Source: Euphorbia lathyris (Eukaryota; Streptophyta; Magnoliopsida; Malpighiales; Euphorbiaceae). From it: a stretch of 64,000 bases of DNA. Below are positions 1 through 11,317 of the stretch, in pieces. The stretch lies in assembly GCF_963576675.1 (NCBI RefSeq), contig NC_088919.1:47328501-47392500 (forward strand), in the 5' to 3' direction. Both the position numbers and the translations under genes were made by a program. The stretch's first letter is position 1, and every line of letters starts with the position of its first letter. The notes below the pieces were generated by a model. That model was not told the DNA's origin. It did no database searches and saw only the letters and a program-made list of their open reading frames with translations.

Positions 1-289
1 GAAAATAATATAATCATAAGGTTAATCATAAGGTTTTGCGAGTGATGCGTAATCATGCATCCGCCTTTCTTTAATAGGCAACACATTTATGTGTTTTTAA
101 GAACAATCCGCATTCGGACGTAACATATTGAATAAATGTAATAATTGAATACCTTTATTGATAAAGAGAAAAGGTTTATTACATAGGTACACCAACTGTG
201 TGGGATCAAAGCCTCATTAAAACCTTTTATCAGAAAACCCAATGGGAAAAACTCATAAAAGGAAAAAGAGTACTCGTCATTTCCTCGAA

Positions 290-3200
290 CTACTCGGCCT
301 TTTTATATAGGCGTAGATTCTCTAGATTCTAGGTGCGCGGGAGCTTCTTTCCGCTCATTTCTTCTATTTCAAAAGTGGCTGGTCCCAGCTTCTTGGATAC
401 TTTGTATGGTCCGATCCAGTTGACGCCCAGCTTGCCTTTGCCATCTCTGGATTGTATTTTATCCGCTTTTTTCAAGACCAAGTCGTTCTCATTGATTATT
501 ACTTTTCGCACTCTTCTGTCATGATATTTCTTGATTCTATTGCGGTACACTGCCATTCGCATGTAAGCTTTTTCTCTTCGTTCCTCCACATAATCCAAAG
601 CATCTCTAATGTTGATAGGATTTTGTGTGTCGCAATAATAAATTATCCGATATGTGGGCGACTTGATTTCAACAGGTAGGACTGCTTCGGCTCCATAAAC
701 TAGCGAGAAAGGTGTTTCGCCTGTTGCTGCCTTTACAAAGGTTCTGTATGCCCACAACATATGGGGTATCTCATCCGCCCAACCTGTTTTTTTGTCTCCT
801 AGCCGCTTCTTGATGCCTTGAATCATGGCCCTGTTGGTAACCTCCGTCATACCATTCGATTGGGGATGGTTTACGGAAGAAAAATGATTTTTGATCCCCA
901 TGCTTTCGCAGTATGCTTTGAACTTGGCACAGTTGAACTGGGTGCCATTGTCGGTTATGAGCTTTTGCGGGATTCCAAATCGCATGATAATGTTCTCTCG
1001 TAAGAACTCGATCATTCGCTCAGGTGTTTGTGCGGTTACTGCCTCCGCTTCTACCCATTTGCTGAAGTGGTCAACTGCGACTATCAAGTACTTCCTTTTC
1101 TTTGTCATTTCTGGGAATGGGCCCACTATATCGATTCCCCATGTTGCGAATGGCCACGCCGTCATTATAGCGATTTGTTCGGCTCCGGGAACATGCTTTT
1201 CATTCGCATGTATTTGACAATTGTGACATTCCGCAACCATCTTCTGAGAATCTTCCACCACCTTGGGCCAGTAGTATCCCATCAGTTTGACCTTTCTTGC
1301 CAACGCCGCCGAAGCTTCGTGCGCGCCACAAATTCCTTCATGTAGTTCTCGCAGCACGTAGTCTCCTTCGTTGCGACTAATGCATTTCAACCATGGACAT
1401 GTGTACGATTTTCGATACAAAGTTCCATCCCGAACTGAGTATCGAGCTGACTGCCCAATTAGCTTTCTGGCTAAGCTCTTATCAACCGGTAAATCTCCCT
1501 GCTCCAGATATTGGCGGATGGGCATCCGCCAATCTTCATCGTCTTCCAGTTCTTCGATGACCATAATCTGATCAACCTCGAATGCTGGTGCCGATTTTAT
1601 TTCCAAATTGCATGCCTTTTGACTCCATGGTTCTCTACTTGTCGCTGCTTTTGCCAATTCGTCAGCCTTTGCATTTTGGCCTCGCGGAACATGCACCATC
1701 TCCCAAACGACTCCCTTGTGCGTTAACTCTTGTGTCAATCTGCCGACCACCTGATGGTATTTTACTAGCTCCTCCTGTTTCACCAGATAATTTTTTGTGA
1801 TCTGGTTTATCATGAGTTTGGAATCGCTGTAGATTACCACCCTTTCTGGGGTGAGTTCATTGAGCAACTTCAATCCGCATATCATTGTTTCGTACTCTGC
1901 GGCGTTATTTGTAGTTTTGAAAGTTAATTTTGCTGCATAGCATAGGCGAATAACCTCCGGGCCCTTGATGACGACTCCCAGCCCAGCTCCATCTGTAGAT
2001 AATGCCCCATCTGTGTACATGCTCCACTCTTCTTTTTGTGTTTTCGGCCATTCCTCATCATCCCAGGTGAATTCATTCACGAAATCGGCGAGTACTTGAC
2101 TCTTTAGCGCCGGTCTTCCTTCATAGCGAATATCGAATTCACCCAGGCGAATTGACCATTCCATCAACCGGCCGGATGCGTCAGGTTTCTGTAGTACCTT
2201 TCGCATTGGGATGCCAGTTCTCACAATGATAGTATGCGCCTGAAAGTATGGTTTCAATCTAGCCGCCGTGGTTATCACTGCGAGGGCCATTTTGTCCAAC
2301 TTCGAATACCGGAGTTCTGCATCCTTCAAGACTTTGCTCACGTAGTACACTGGATATTGTTGCCCTTCTTCTTCTCGCACCATCACAGTGCATATCGCCA
2401 TATTGGTGACGGATACGTAGAGAAATAAATCTTCTCCCTCCTCCGGCCTGCTCATTAAGGGCGGATAACACAGTAATCGCTTTATCCCCTCGAATGCTTC
2501 TTGACAATCCGGCGTCCATTCAAAGGACTTGGATTTTTTGATGGCATTGTAGAAAGGTTGACATCTCCTAGCTGAGCATGATATGAATCGCCCTAATGCC
2601 ACCAACCGCCCATTCAGTCTCTGTACTTCTCTTATGCTCCTCGGCGTTTTCATCTCCATTACTGCTTTAACCTTCTCGGGATTCGCCTCAACTCCCTTGT
2701 CGCTAACAATGAAACCCAGGAACTTTCCCGCTCTTGCTCCGAATGTGCATTTCTCTGGGTTCAATTTGAGGCCATATTTGATTAGCACTTCTAGGATTTC
2801 TTTGATATCCTGCGGGTGGTCTTGCATTTTCTTGCTTTTGATGATCATGTCATCAACGTAGATCGAGAAGTTCTCGCCGAATTTGTCTGAAAATATCTTG
2901 TTCATCATCATCTGGTATGTTGCTCCCGCGTTTTTCAATCCAAAGGGCATCACCTTGAAGCAATAAGTCGCCTGGTGAGTTATGAACGATGTTTTGATTT
3001 CATCCTCCTTCTCCATGGGTATCTGATGGTAACTGGATTTCACGTCGGTGAATGATAAAGCTTCATATCATGCAGTCCCATCTACCAATATATCAATGTT
3101 AGGAAGCGGATACATATCCTTCGGACATGCCTTGTTCAGATCTTTGAAGTCGACGCACATTCTGTACGTTCCATTTGGCTTTTTGACTAGCACCACATTG

Positions 3201-3631
3201 GCTAGCCACTCCGGATAGGTGACTTCTCGAATCGCATCTGACTTTAGCAAATCCGCCACAGCTTTTTCAATCGCCTTCTGCCGCTCTGGAGCGTGCCCTC
3301 TCTTTTTCTGTCGCACTGGGGTTGCACCTTTGTCCACATTCAAACGATGGGTTGCTATATCTGGACTTATTCCTTTCAGCACTTCATTCGGAGCGGCGAA
3401 TGCCGACTCGCATTGGATCAATACCTCGGTAATGGCTTTCTTTGTTTCTTCTGAGAGTCCAGCCGCTATTCGCACGTTCTTGTTATTTGAGATGGCGAAT
3501 AGTTCCGTTTCTCCCAATGCTTCCGCTGGCAGCTTCTCTTCGACTTTATCCTCTTCGTCTGGCTTTGGTTCGAGTGACAATGTATAGGCCTGTTGAGATA
3601 CAAGTTGATCACCTTCAACTATGACTCGCCT
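290..3631 (-). pseudogene. pol: Pol (RT, RNase H, second RNase H, integrase), Tat copy A
   Basis: This is in the same frame as gag. In order it shows the RT start (VVLVKKPNGTYRMCVDF) and the RT core ending in YVDD; a degenerate native RNase H (FEWTPDCQEAF onward); a second, archaeal-type RNase H with D (YTDGA), E (NNAAEYE), D (YSDSK) and D (AKADELAKA); then integrase with the HHCC finger, the catalytic D, D and E (DIVGPF, TDNGTQF, TEVTNR) and a C-terminal WIGPY motif. Two RNase H domains are typical of the Tat lineage. Nonsense codons are TGA at 3068-3070 within RT (GGA in copy B) and TAG at 329-331, 13 codons before the normal stop at 290-292 (TGG in copy B). There is no net frameshift. The active sites look intact but the frame cannot yield a full product. 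Confidence 0.92.
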
Positions 3632-5905
3632 TTAGTGTGTTGGCAAATGTAATGTTAAATGTTTCATTGAGATGAGCGACTCCGTTTCCGACAAGAATGG
3701 GCGTCCCAGAATTATGTTGTAGGCCAATGGGAGATCAACAATTGCGAATTCTAAATCACCTCGCCATTTTAGGTTTTTATCGCCCATTTCTGCCTCCAAC
3801 ACCACCTGTCCATTTGTTTGAGAGGATTGACCCCCAAAACCAGTTACATCCATGAAGGTGTGTTCCACTCGCTCGTCATTAATTCCCAACTTGTTGAATG
3901 CAGTCCGAGTAATAACATTACAAGAACTGCCAGTATCAATAAGGACCCGCTTGACGTCCCAGCCTTCCACAGCCATTGTGATCACCAAAGCATCCGCATG
4001 CGGCTCCGTGATTCGCGCAAATGAGTAGTTGAGGGCATCCCCCCTATGAGTGTTGCTTTTTCGCTGTTCACGGCGAGCTCTTTTTGTTGGAGGCTCATAG
4101 ATCCCGCCGGCTATCACGTTTATCACTCCTTTTTTCTGCTTCTTTTCGGGCCTTGCCTCTGCTTCATGCGGTAACGTTGCTTTCTCATTATTAGCCTCTT
4201 TTCGTACAAATTGACTCAGTTTTCCCCTTTCGATCAGCCTTTCAATCTCCTTCTTTAATTCATAGCAATCATTCGTGTCATGGCCGTTCAATCTGTGGAA
4301 CCTGCAATATTTGTTAGGATGTCGCCCCAAACTGGTTCGACCTTTTACCTCGGGGAACCGCACATCCTTCTTCAGAGGGCTCTTTTCGATCCAAAGTAAC
4401 ACCTCCTGGCGAGTCGTGTTTAATGGTGTCTGATATCCTCCACTTTGAAAGGGGCGATCGCCTCTTCGAACAAAATTACTTTTGGACTGGATCTGGCGCC
4501 GATTGTCCGAAGTGGATCTAGCGGCATCTCTTTCTCGCCGGGTTTGAGCCCTATGTTCCCTGTTGACATCATCCACTTCTATGAATTCCTTTGCTATCTT
4601 CATAAGTTCGGCTACGGTGCGTGGCTTGTTGCGGATGATTTCTTCCCGCATGCTCCAATCTGTGGTTCCATCCGCCATGATGTTGCGAATGCTCACGATA
4701 TCCGGGTTCTGTAATCGCACCAAAATATCGTTAAATGCGACAACAAATTCCCTTAGGGAATTATAGTTTCTCTGTTTGATCTCCTTCAGCTGCCTATCCG
4801 TCACATCTGCCGCCTTACAGCCCACGAACTTCGCACAGAAATCCCGACTATATTGTTGCCAATTGTGAATAGATTCTGCAGGTAAAGATCGAAACCAATC
4901 AGATGCATCCCCGCCCAAAGTCGTCGAGAATAACCGGCAAATGATGCTTTCACTTGCTCCTGCGACATCCATTAGTTCTCTATAGTTCCTGACATGTGCT
5001 TCAGGGTTGGAATTTGGATCCCCATAGTATTTAGGTATCGCGGGCGCTTTGATTCTGTGATTTGGAATGAATTCCCGCAACGAAGGGGCGAAAGGTGAAT
5101 CGCTCTGGACCTCGGCTCTCGGCCTAGGCGAGTACCCCATTCGCTCCATCATGCTCCGTAATTGATCTTCTAAGTCAATATCGGGTACTCGCCGGACTTC
5201 TTCCATCCGCTGCTGGTGAATTCTGGGTGGCATCCACCCACCAATCGGTGTTGAGATCCGTTGGGTGACTAACCGCTGTCCCGTTATAGGATCAAAGTTC
5301 CAAGTGTGCTCTCGCCCAGACATAGTTGCGTCAGGCGTCATCAACTCCGAATGTCTGTGAACAAAAGGTTGCACTTGTTGTAGCGGAAGAGTTCCTGGCA
5401 CTCCTGGCAACGGTTGGGATGGCTGCCCGGTCGGATGTATCGTCGTAATGAGATCTGGGTGCGAGTAGTTGCTTGGGTGGCTGTGTGGGTTTGTGCGACT
5501 ACTCTGGCCCACTTGATTTGGCGCCTGAGATGGCTGCGGGAGGGCAGATATGACAGGGATAGTCAGTGATTGTGTTGAGATGACCACAGGTTCTTGAGGA
5601 GCAGCCGCTACGGCGGTATTGTGTTCGGGGAGAGCCGTTAATAAATTAATCATTCGATCTCCAGCCGCCTGGCTCATATTCGAAGCCAAGACTTGTCCCG
5701 CCATCTGCACGAAGTCACTATTGGACATCTCCATTTCAGTTTGCACCTGAACTTCCAATAAGGGACTCAATTGTCCCGAAGGGCCCGACGAGCTAGGCAC
5801 CACAGGCCGTGTACTTGCAGGTTGCGAATTCACAATCCGTTGTCCCCTGGAGTTCATACTGGTTGATCTGGTTGTAACGACGGCCGTTCGTGATGGTTCT
5901 GACAT
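3632..5905 (-). pseudogene. gag-pro: Gag and aspartic protease part of the polyprotein, Tat copy A
   Basis: This 757-codon frame starts at the ATG at 5905, 58 bases inside the LTR, and encodes the capsid and protease. A proline/glutamine-rich N-terminal third is followed by a Retrotrans_gag-type domain (around the ASDWFRSLP motif), a non-canonical zinc motif (YCRFH...GHDTNDC), and an aspartic protease with the active-site string LIDTGSS near residue 655 and an ILGRPFL motif further on. The frame ends at TAA 3632-3634. In copy B that codon is CAA and the reading frame continues in phase into reverse transcriptase, so the TAA is best read as a nonsense mutation splitting a Gag-Pol polyprotein. 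Up to that point the Gag-protease frame is uninterrupted. Confidence 0.9.
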
Positions 5906-5945
5906 GTTCCTTGTGTACCTTTAACCAGACGTTGGTAAAAAAGGT

Positions 5946-5962
5946 CCACGCTCACCGCACCA
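5946..5962 (-). other. Primer-binding site, tRNA-Phe type (copy A)
   Basis: The 17 bases on the plus strand, ccacgctcaccgcacca, match the 3' end of plant tRNA-Phe including the CCA tail as I recall that sequence. On the minus strand the site begins TGGTGCGG one base after the 5' LTR end, the expected position for priming minus-strand cDNA. Confidence 0.85.
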
Positions 5963-5963
5963 A

Positions 5964-6474
5964 TGATAACTTGCCGGATCCGATTTGATATTCCCTACCG
6001 GAGTTACCTGCAAAATAGAACCGGAGACAGGATCTCCGGGAAAACTCTCCGACGATCAAGTCAGTTTTTGTAAGAGGGTTGGTAATTTGACAATAATATT
6101 GTAGGGCAAAAAATGTGAACGTACCTTTTTCCCTTGTTCTTAAGGCCTTTTATAGGTGTTTTTTAGGTAACCGCCGAGGGCGGTTACTCCTTAGTGGGCC
6201 ACGTTCTGAGGGCGGTTCCCCTTTTTTAGGCCATGTCCCTTTCGTGGCTTTCATGGCAACGAACGTGGTTCTGAGTGGGAGTCTTGATGCTCCGTTTAGG
6301 AATTCGGGGCGGTTACTCGCTTCACCCGTTTCCGCTTATTCGGGTCCCATTCGGGGCGGTTACTCGCTGCGCCCGCTTCCTTTATTCGGGTCCCATCCGA
6401 TCTTAGACCATGGATCTAAGTATGGGCTGGGCCTGCGAAATGAATATGACCCGGTTTAGCCTCGCGGGTCATCA
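5964..6474 (-). repeat. 5' LTR of Tat copy A (511 bp)
   Basis: The plus strand reads TGATAACTTGCC at the left end and GGGTCATCA at the right end, so it has TG...CA termini. It is 511 bp, exactly the length of both LTRs of copy B. On the minus strand a TATA box (CTATAAAAGG) lies at 6146-6155, which puts transcription start near 6120. Upstream of the TATA box the 9-mer GGCGGTTAC or its complement occurs at 6167-6175, 6179-6187, 6308-6316 and 6355-6363, a likely cis-element cluster. A 114-codon frame on the plus strand is conserved in all three LTR copies but runs antisense and looks non-coding. Confidence 0.95.
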
Positions 6475-7804
6475 TTTGCTTTTTCCATTTCAGAAACCCT
6501 TTATCAAGATTCAAAGGAATAACAAGAAGAAATAAACCCAGAATTGTTTCAAGAAAGAGAGAGAGAGATAGAGAGAGAGTATGATTTACAGGTTATTTTG
6601 AGTGAAATTGGGAGTAGTATATATAATTTAAAAAATTTGTTGTCTAGTGAGAAAGTTGGATGGCCAAATAGAAAATGTGAGAAATATGGTGGGAACTCAA
6701 TCCACCACACAATTTTCTAATCATTCATTTGAAGCATCATCCACGAAGCTTCACAAGATATTTTTTTTATTAAGTAAAGGTTTTGTCTTTATTAGGAGAA
6801 TTTATTAGCAGAAATTATTAGAAGCATCAGATTTTTTTATATTAAATGGATGACATTTCATATATATTTTACTATGTGTAATATGGATCCATAAATATTA
6901 TAAAAGATTCTACTATTTTATTTATTAAGCGTTGTCACAATATAAATGTTCAAATGTGAATAAGAAATCCTCCAAGTGACATAAAAGACCGGGTGCTTAA
7001 TATAAGAACTCCTTTATCGGTCCAATTAAAGAAAGTAAAGTGAGCGGATGATAGGTTATTCACAAAACGGATCCAAAAAAAATTTTAAAAAAGAAATACG
7101 GAAAAAGAAAAAGCAAGCAAATTATAAAAAAATGACAAAACTGAAAAGAAACAAGCTTGTAATACTCAACCACTGGATTTTATACTATATTTTCTTGCTA
7201 TTTGCAGTCTATTTTCTTTGTTTTGTGGATCTTATACTGGTTATAGCTTGTATGTGTTTATTTTCGTGCTGTATTTGTATTTTTTAAATTAATGAAATGA
7301 GATATGACATTTTTATATAAAAAAATACTCAATGATCACTATTATGATTTTGGTGTTAGAGAACAAATAAAGTTAGTAGTAACATACAAATTGTGAAAAT
7401 CAAATTTGAAATAAATTGGGCAAGAGGGACTCTGACCATCACACATGGCGCTGAAGCGCTGCAATTGACGTGTATATAGTACACATTAGGGTGAGTCTTG
7501 ACAATTTATAGGTCCAAGACGAAATAAAAATTAATTATCGTTTTAACAAAAACAATTGTACATAGAATTTTAAATATATTTCTATAAATAATAAACAAAA
7601 AAGTATTTTATTAATAATTGTACGATACATATTATTACATTTACCAAATATTTGTTTACGTAAAATCAAAAAAATATTTCACAATTTCTTTAAATTAACC
7701 CTCAACTTATATTCAAAAAGTCAATTGAGCCACTTTTATGTCTAAAATATCAATTTTTTTACCATTTAAAGCTTAAAATGACATTAATATATGAATAAAA
7801 AAAA
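6475..7804. other. AT-rich spacer with a segment repeated at 38.6 kb
   Basis: There is no supported gene here. A purine-rich GAGA stretch lies at 6556-6580. From about 6890 to 7440 the sequence matches 38562-38890, sharing phrases such as 'ctccaagtgac(a/t)t', 'actccttta' and 'gctctgaccatc'; this copy carries about 150 extra bases near 7170-7330. From about 7600 to 7804 it matches 60612-60800. A 79-codon frame at 7048-7287 is lysine-rich and then hydrophobic, has no recognisable domain and falls inside the repeated segment; I do not call it a gene. Confidence 0.6.
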
Positions 7805-8315
7805 GGGGAAAGTTCAAATAAAACCCTTGTGGTTTCACTAATTTTCAGATAAAGGACTGTGGTTTACTTTTTGTCAAAACGGGGACTGAGGTTTTACACT
7901 TTTAATAATGCTATTAAAACTATCTTTAACGACCTGAAAATGAAAATTTTCAAGAATTAAAGTTGTTCAATGTCATATTTTCTATGGAACTACATTTTCG
8001 ATTTTAGAAAATCATCTTTTTTAGAACTTTCTCTCTCTAAACATTAAATTTCTCTCTCTTTACCAAACATCATCTAAATAATCTCGAAATAAAAAAGTTG
8101 AAGAATTAAAGTTGCTTAGAATATTAGTAGTTCTTAAAATATGTCATTTTTGAAGTTGCTAAGGGTGATTTTAATAGTATCAATCGAAAAAAATAAACCA
8201 CAGTCATTATTTTGCTAAAGTTGAAAACCTCAGTACTCGTTTTGACAAAAAGTAAACCACATTCCTTTATCTGAAAATTAGTGAAACCACAGGGGTTTTA
8301 TTTGAACTTTACCCT
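7805..8315. mobile_element. hAT-type MITE with about 95-bp terminal inverted repeats
   Basis: The left end (starting ggggaaagttcaaataaaac) and the reverse complement of the right end (starting agggtaaagttcaaataaa) agree for about 95 bases with few mismatches. The insert is flanked by runs of eight A. At 60.8 kb a homologous segment has the uninterrupted empty site (gaat, eight A, then taaac), which shows this is an insertion with a 7-8 bp duplication, the size made by hAT transposases. It has no coding capacity. A diverged relative of its interior lies in HIPP intron 1 (about 42121-42420). Confidence 0.85.
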
Positions 8316-9775
8316 AAAAAAAATAAATCATATATATAGAGAGAGAGATTTAGAAATATTTTTTTTAGACCCTCCAGCCTTGGACCTAGGCCAGTATACT
8401 TTGGGTTTAAGCTCAGGATCGGCCTTGGTACACACGCTGTATACGGCGCATCAACTGCCTGTGTGAAATACTAAGAGTGTTTGGTTTACCTGCTGTTTGC
8501 TGTTGAGAAAAACTGTTTTTCCAATAAAACGATAATTCTACTTTTATAAAAAATACTACGTTTTAATTATAAAAGATAAATAAGAGATATCCAATTAAAT
8601 AATAAAAACTCTTCGTTTTGAAGTGAAAATATAGAAGGTAAAATATGAGTAACCAAACATTTCATAAGTGATAGAGAGTTGATATATTTTTTTGAGTGTT
8701 TCTTAGGATTATGTGGCACATTCTTAAAAAAAAAAAGGGATTATGTGGCACATTTTTGTAAGTAAAGTGTGTTGCTTTGCTCTTAAGCATAAATCTGTTT
8801 TTTTTTTCCTGTGTCACCGATCACAGCTGTTTATCTACTCAACTACTTCCATGGCGCCACGTTTTCATGTTCCGACAGCAGCCATTGCTAAGAGCCAAAA
8901 ATCCCCAATACTTGTCTTAAGAATAAAATACATTGAATCCATGAAAATAACATTTCTATTTTGAAAAAAGAAGTTGTTCATTATATTTATCCACTTGTCA
9001 TATATTCATTGATCCTGCAATAAAAACGTTTCATTTTTGTTTCTTGATAATAGAATTTTTTTTATAATATATATAAATCTACACTACACAACACAAGTGT
9101 ATTGTATTATCCACTTCATATTAATTTATCACGTGTATAGAAAATATTAATAGGATATGTAATCACACGTAACAATTAATTTCTATTAAAAGCTTTCATA
9201 TAAAAAAATTCTATTAAAAGCGCGTGACTATGACATAAAAAGTTTGGAAAAACATATTTTTATATTTCTGTTAGCGTGGGTAAAAAAGAAGGATAAGAAG
9301 GTTTTTGTTTGTCCAAAAACTAAACAACAAATTGTCAAAATTAGATATACACGGGTGAATATAGATCTACATTTTTAATCGAGTTTGATAACTGTCTCAT
9401 TTATCAATTTATAACGTTATATATATATAATTAATAAAAAAACAAAATATAAATTAAAATACCGTATATTAATCTTTTCTTTCCACACTCTCCTCTTCTT
9501 TTCCACACTCTCCTCTTCTTGAATAATTTTTAGTCTACAGGAGAAACTTTTGTGCAAAGAAACGAAAAGAGCAGGTGAGACTTTAATCTAATTGCTTACA
9601 TTATTTATCGAACCCATCATTTTAGCTATGTTGCACGAGAACTTTAATTCTGAAGAGCTTTCATGTTTTAAAAACTAAAACTTTAGAACCGGAAGAGCTA
9701 TCATGACTGGAGTCCCTCTCTAGCAATGAAGGAAGGTTTTTACAAAGTAACTTTGTTTTTTTTTAACAGTAAAAC
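8316..9775. repeat. Segment repeated at 54.4, 60.8 and 63.3 kb
   Basis: Positions 8316-8680 match 60800-61190 (shared landmark: 'acacacgctgtatacggcgc'). Positions 8700-9230 match 63340-63810 and 54460-54760/55155-55190 (shared landmark: 'gcgccacgttttcatg'). I see no gene. Two tandem copies of a 23-bp pyrimidine unit (TTTCCACACTCTCCTCTTCT core) lie at about 9477-9522. It is either a local segmental duplication or a dispersed repeat; the sequence alone does not decide. Confidence 0.7.
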
Positions 9776-9930
9776 TAGGGGTGAGCATCGGTTTGGTTCA
9801 GTCATTAACCGAACCAAACTGAAATACGGTATATTTCAGAAATTGAACCAAACCGAATAGGATTGGTAATTGAATTTGAATATTAATTAACCGAATAGAA
9901 TTGGTAACTTGCTTAGGTACCAATCTAGTG
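9776..9930. mobile_element. hAT element end relic
   Basis: It begins TAGGGGTGAGCATCGG and continues with repeated ACCGAAC/GGTTNGGTT motifs, the same architecture as the ends of the complete hAT element at 61340-63330. No opposite end is visible. A very similar relic with the same upstream context (gagct.tcatgactgga) lies at 56266-56404. Confidence 0.6.
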
Positions 9931-10654
9931 GATATTCTCTGTTTCAGGTTTGGTGCTGTGATTATTTTTTTTAATTGTTCAGGGTGAAGCTTTAGCTAGG
10001 ATTAAATATAAAGTTTTTTTAAGGAAAATATAAAGTTTTTAAATGTGTGTGATGCAAAATCTTGGAAACATCCACTTATATTTAAGAAGATTTCACCATG
10101 ACAAATGTATGAAGCATCCCTAAAGCAGCAAAACAAATAATAATAACATTCAAATTGAAGCATAATTATTTAATTAGGTAATTAGATTTTAAATTAAAAC
10201 ATAACTTTTTCTCTCTCTTTTTTTCATTGAACGAATGACAATGTTCAAAATACTAAGTCTTTTATGTTACGTTGAAAAAAAAAAAAACTATCGATGTAAC
10301 CGCCAGAAAAGTTCAACAAAAATTTTCGCCACTCAATTTTACCATGACTAAGCAACTGTTGATCTCTAACTTAATTAACTTAATACACAAAATATAAAAC
10401 ACATTGTTTTATAGTATGTTATGCTACAAAAAGACGGTATGGGGATCAAGAGTCGAAAAAAATCTATTTGACGTGTGTACGGAGCCTAAATTTTAGAGGG
10501 TAAATCCATCCAAAAGTTTTCAATTAAATATATACTTATAGATGTTAGCTCATCCCTATTAGTCAATTTTGGAGACATCCTCAGAGTGTTTGGTTAGAAA
10601 AGAATAAGCAAAAAAATGCTTATAACAAGTGATGGAGCCACGAATCAACACTTG
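9931..10654. other. AT-rich spacer without recognisable genes
   Basis: The sequence is strongly AT-rich with homopolymer runs and has no ORF with a domain. The right end merges into the truncated integrase end of the Sirevirus fragment. Confidence 0.5.
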
Positions 10655-11317
10655 GGGTTGATTCAGCGGCTGGACTGGTCCGAAAAGATCCAGGTATAGT
10701 AATTCCAATGGATATTTGGTTGAGACAACATTTTTACTTTGAAAAGACTTTTTGGTTTGTTTACCTTGCTGACAAGCGTTGCATAATTGATTCTTCTCAA
10801 ATCTAAGTTTGGGTAAACCCTCAACTAATTGCTTTCTTGCTAATTTGGTAAGGAGGTCCATGCTTACATGACCAAGTCTCCTATGCCATAGCCAGAAATT
10901 GTCTTCCTTTGACACTAAGCATATATTTTTCGAAAACTTCTTTTCTAAACTCAACATGAAGACATTATCAACACGAGGGGCAGTTAAAATCAGATCATTT
11001 GTTTTTCCCTCGAGTATCCGACACTCAGTGACATCAAATACGACCTTTCTACCGCTGTCACACAGCTGAGCAACGCTCAATAGGTTATATTTGAGACCCC
11101 TGACTAGGAAGACTGACTCAATAGTAGGATTTCCTTCTATAGTACCTGATCCTACTATCTTACCCGTTTTGTTGTCTCCAAAACTTACATTTCCACCTTG
11201 TTTATACACAAGTGTGATGAACTGAGTTTCATCACCCGTCATATGCCTCGAGCATGCGCTGTCAATGTACCATAGCTTTGACTTCTCCGTGCACCTCAGG
11301 CTCACATGCAATTTAAA
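10559..11317 (-). pseudogene. pol: Sirevirus pol fragment (protease and GAG-pre-integrase)
   Basis: The frame follows the gag TAG in the same phase. It shows the protease motif [14 protein letters not shown] and the integrase zinc region ([13 protein letters not shown]...CNACQQGKQ). Homology to the complete Sirevirus ends after the VQPL string near 10655; the remaining residues to 10559 are junction sequence. Because gag and pol are in the same frame here with only a UAG between them, stop-codon readthrough is one possible ancestral expression mode; the complete copy shows a different phase. Confidence 0.8.

Larger units (their letters stand above)
1..6474 (-). mobile_element. Tat-lineage Ty3/gypsy LTR retrotransposon, copy A (3' part off-window)
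   Basis: The element is read on the minus strand: 5' LTR at 5964-6474, primer-binding site at 5946-5962, then gag, protease, reverse transcriptase, RNase H and integrase down to 290. The first 290 bases are 3' untranslated DNA with one unit of the repeat that is triplicated in copy B. Copy B (43859-53842) is nearly identical and complete, so the missing 3' part of copy A should hold an antisense gene and a 3' LTR beyond the window start. Placement in the Tat lineage is inferred from two RNase H domains, the CxxH...H...C Gag motif and the layout. The five bases after the LTR (TTTGC, 6475-6479) are the candidate target duplication; its partner is off-window. Confidence 0.93.

Noticed and set aside
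818..1345. Several 60-108 codon plus-strand frames opposite Tat pol (and their twins near 48.2-48.7 kb)
   Set aside because: They are shadows of the pol reading frame on the other strand and show no independent domain or composition.
6115..6459. 114-codon plus-strand frame conserved in all three Tat LTRs (also 44010 and 53483)
   Set aside because: It runs antisense to the element's own promoter and leader, has no domain, and its conservation is explained by the near identity of the LTRs.
7048..7287. 79-codon frame with lysine-rich start and hydrophobic end
   Set aside because: AT-rich chance frame; the homologous segment at 38.6 kb lacks the second half altogether.
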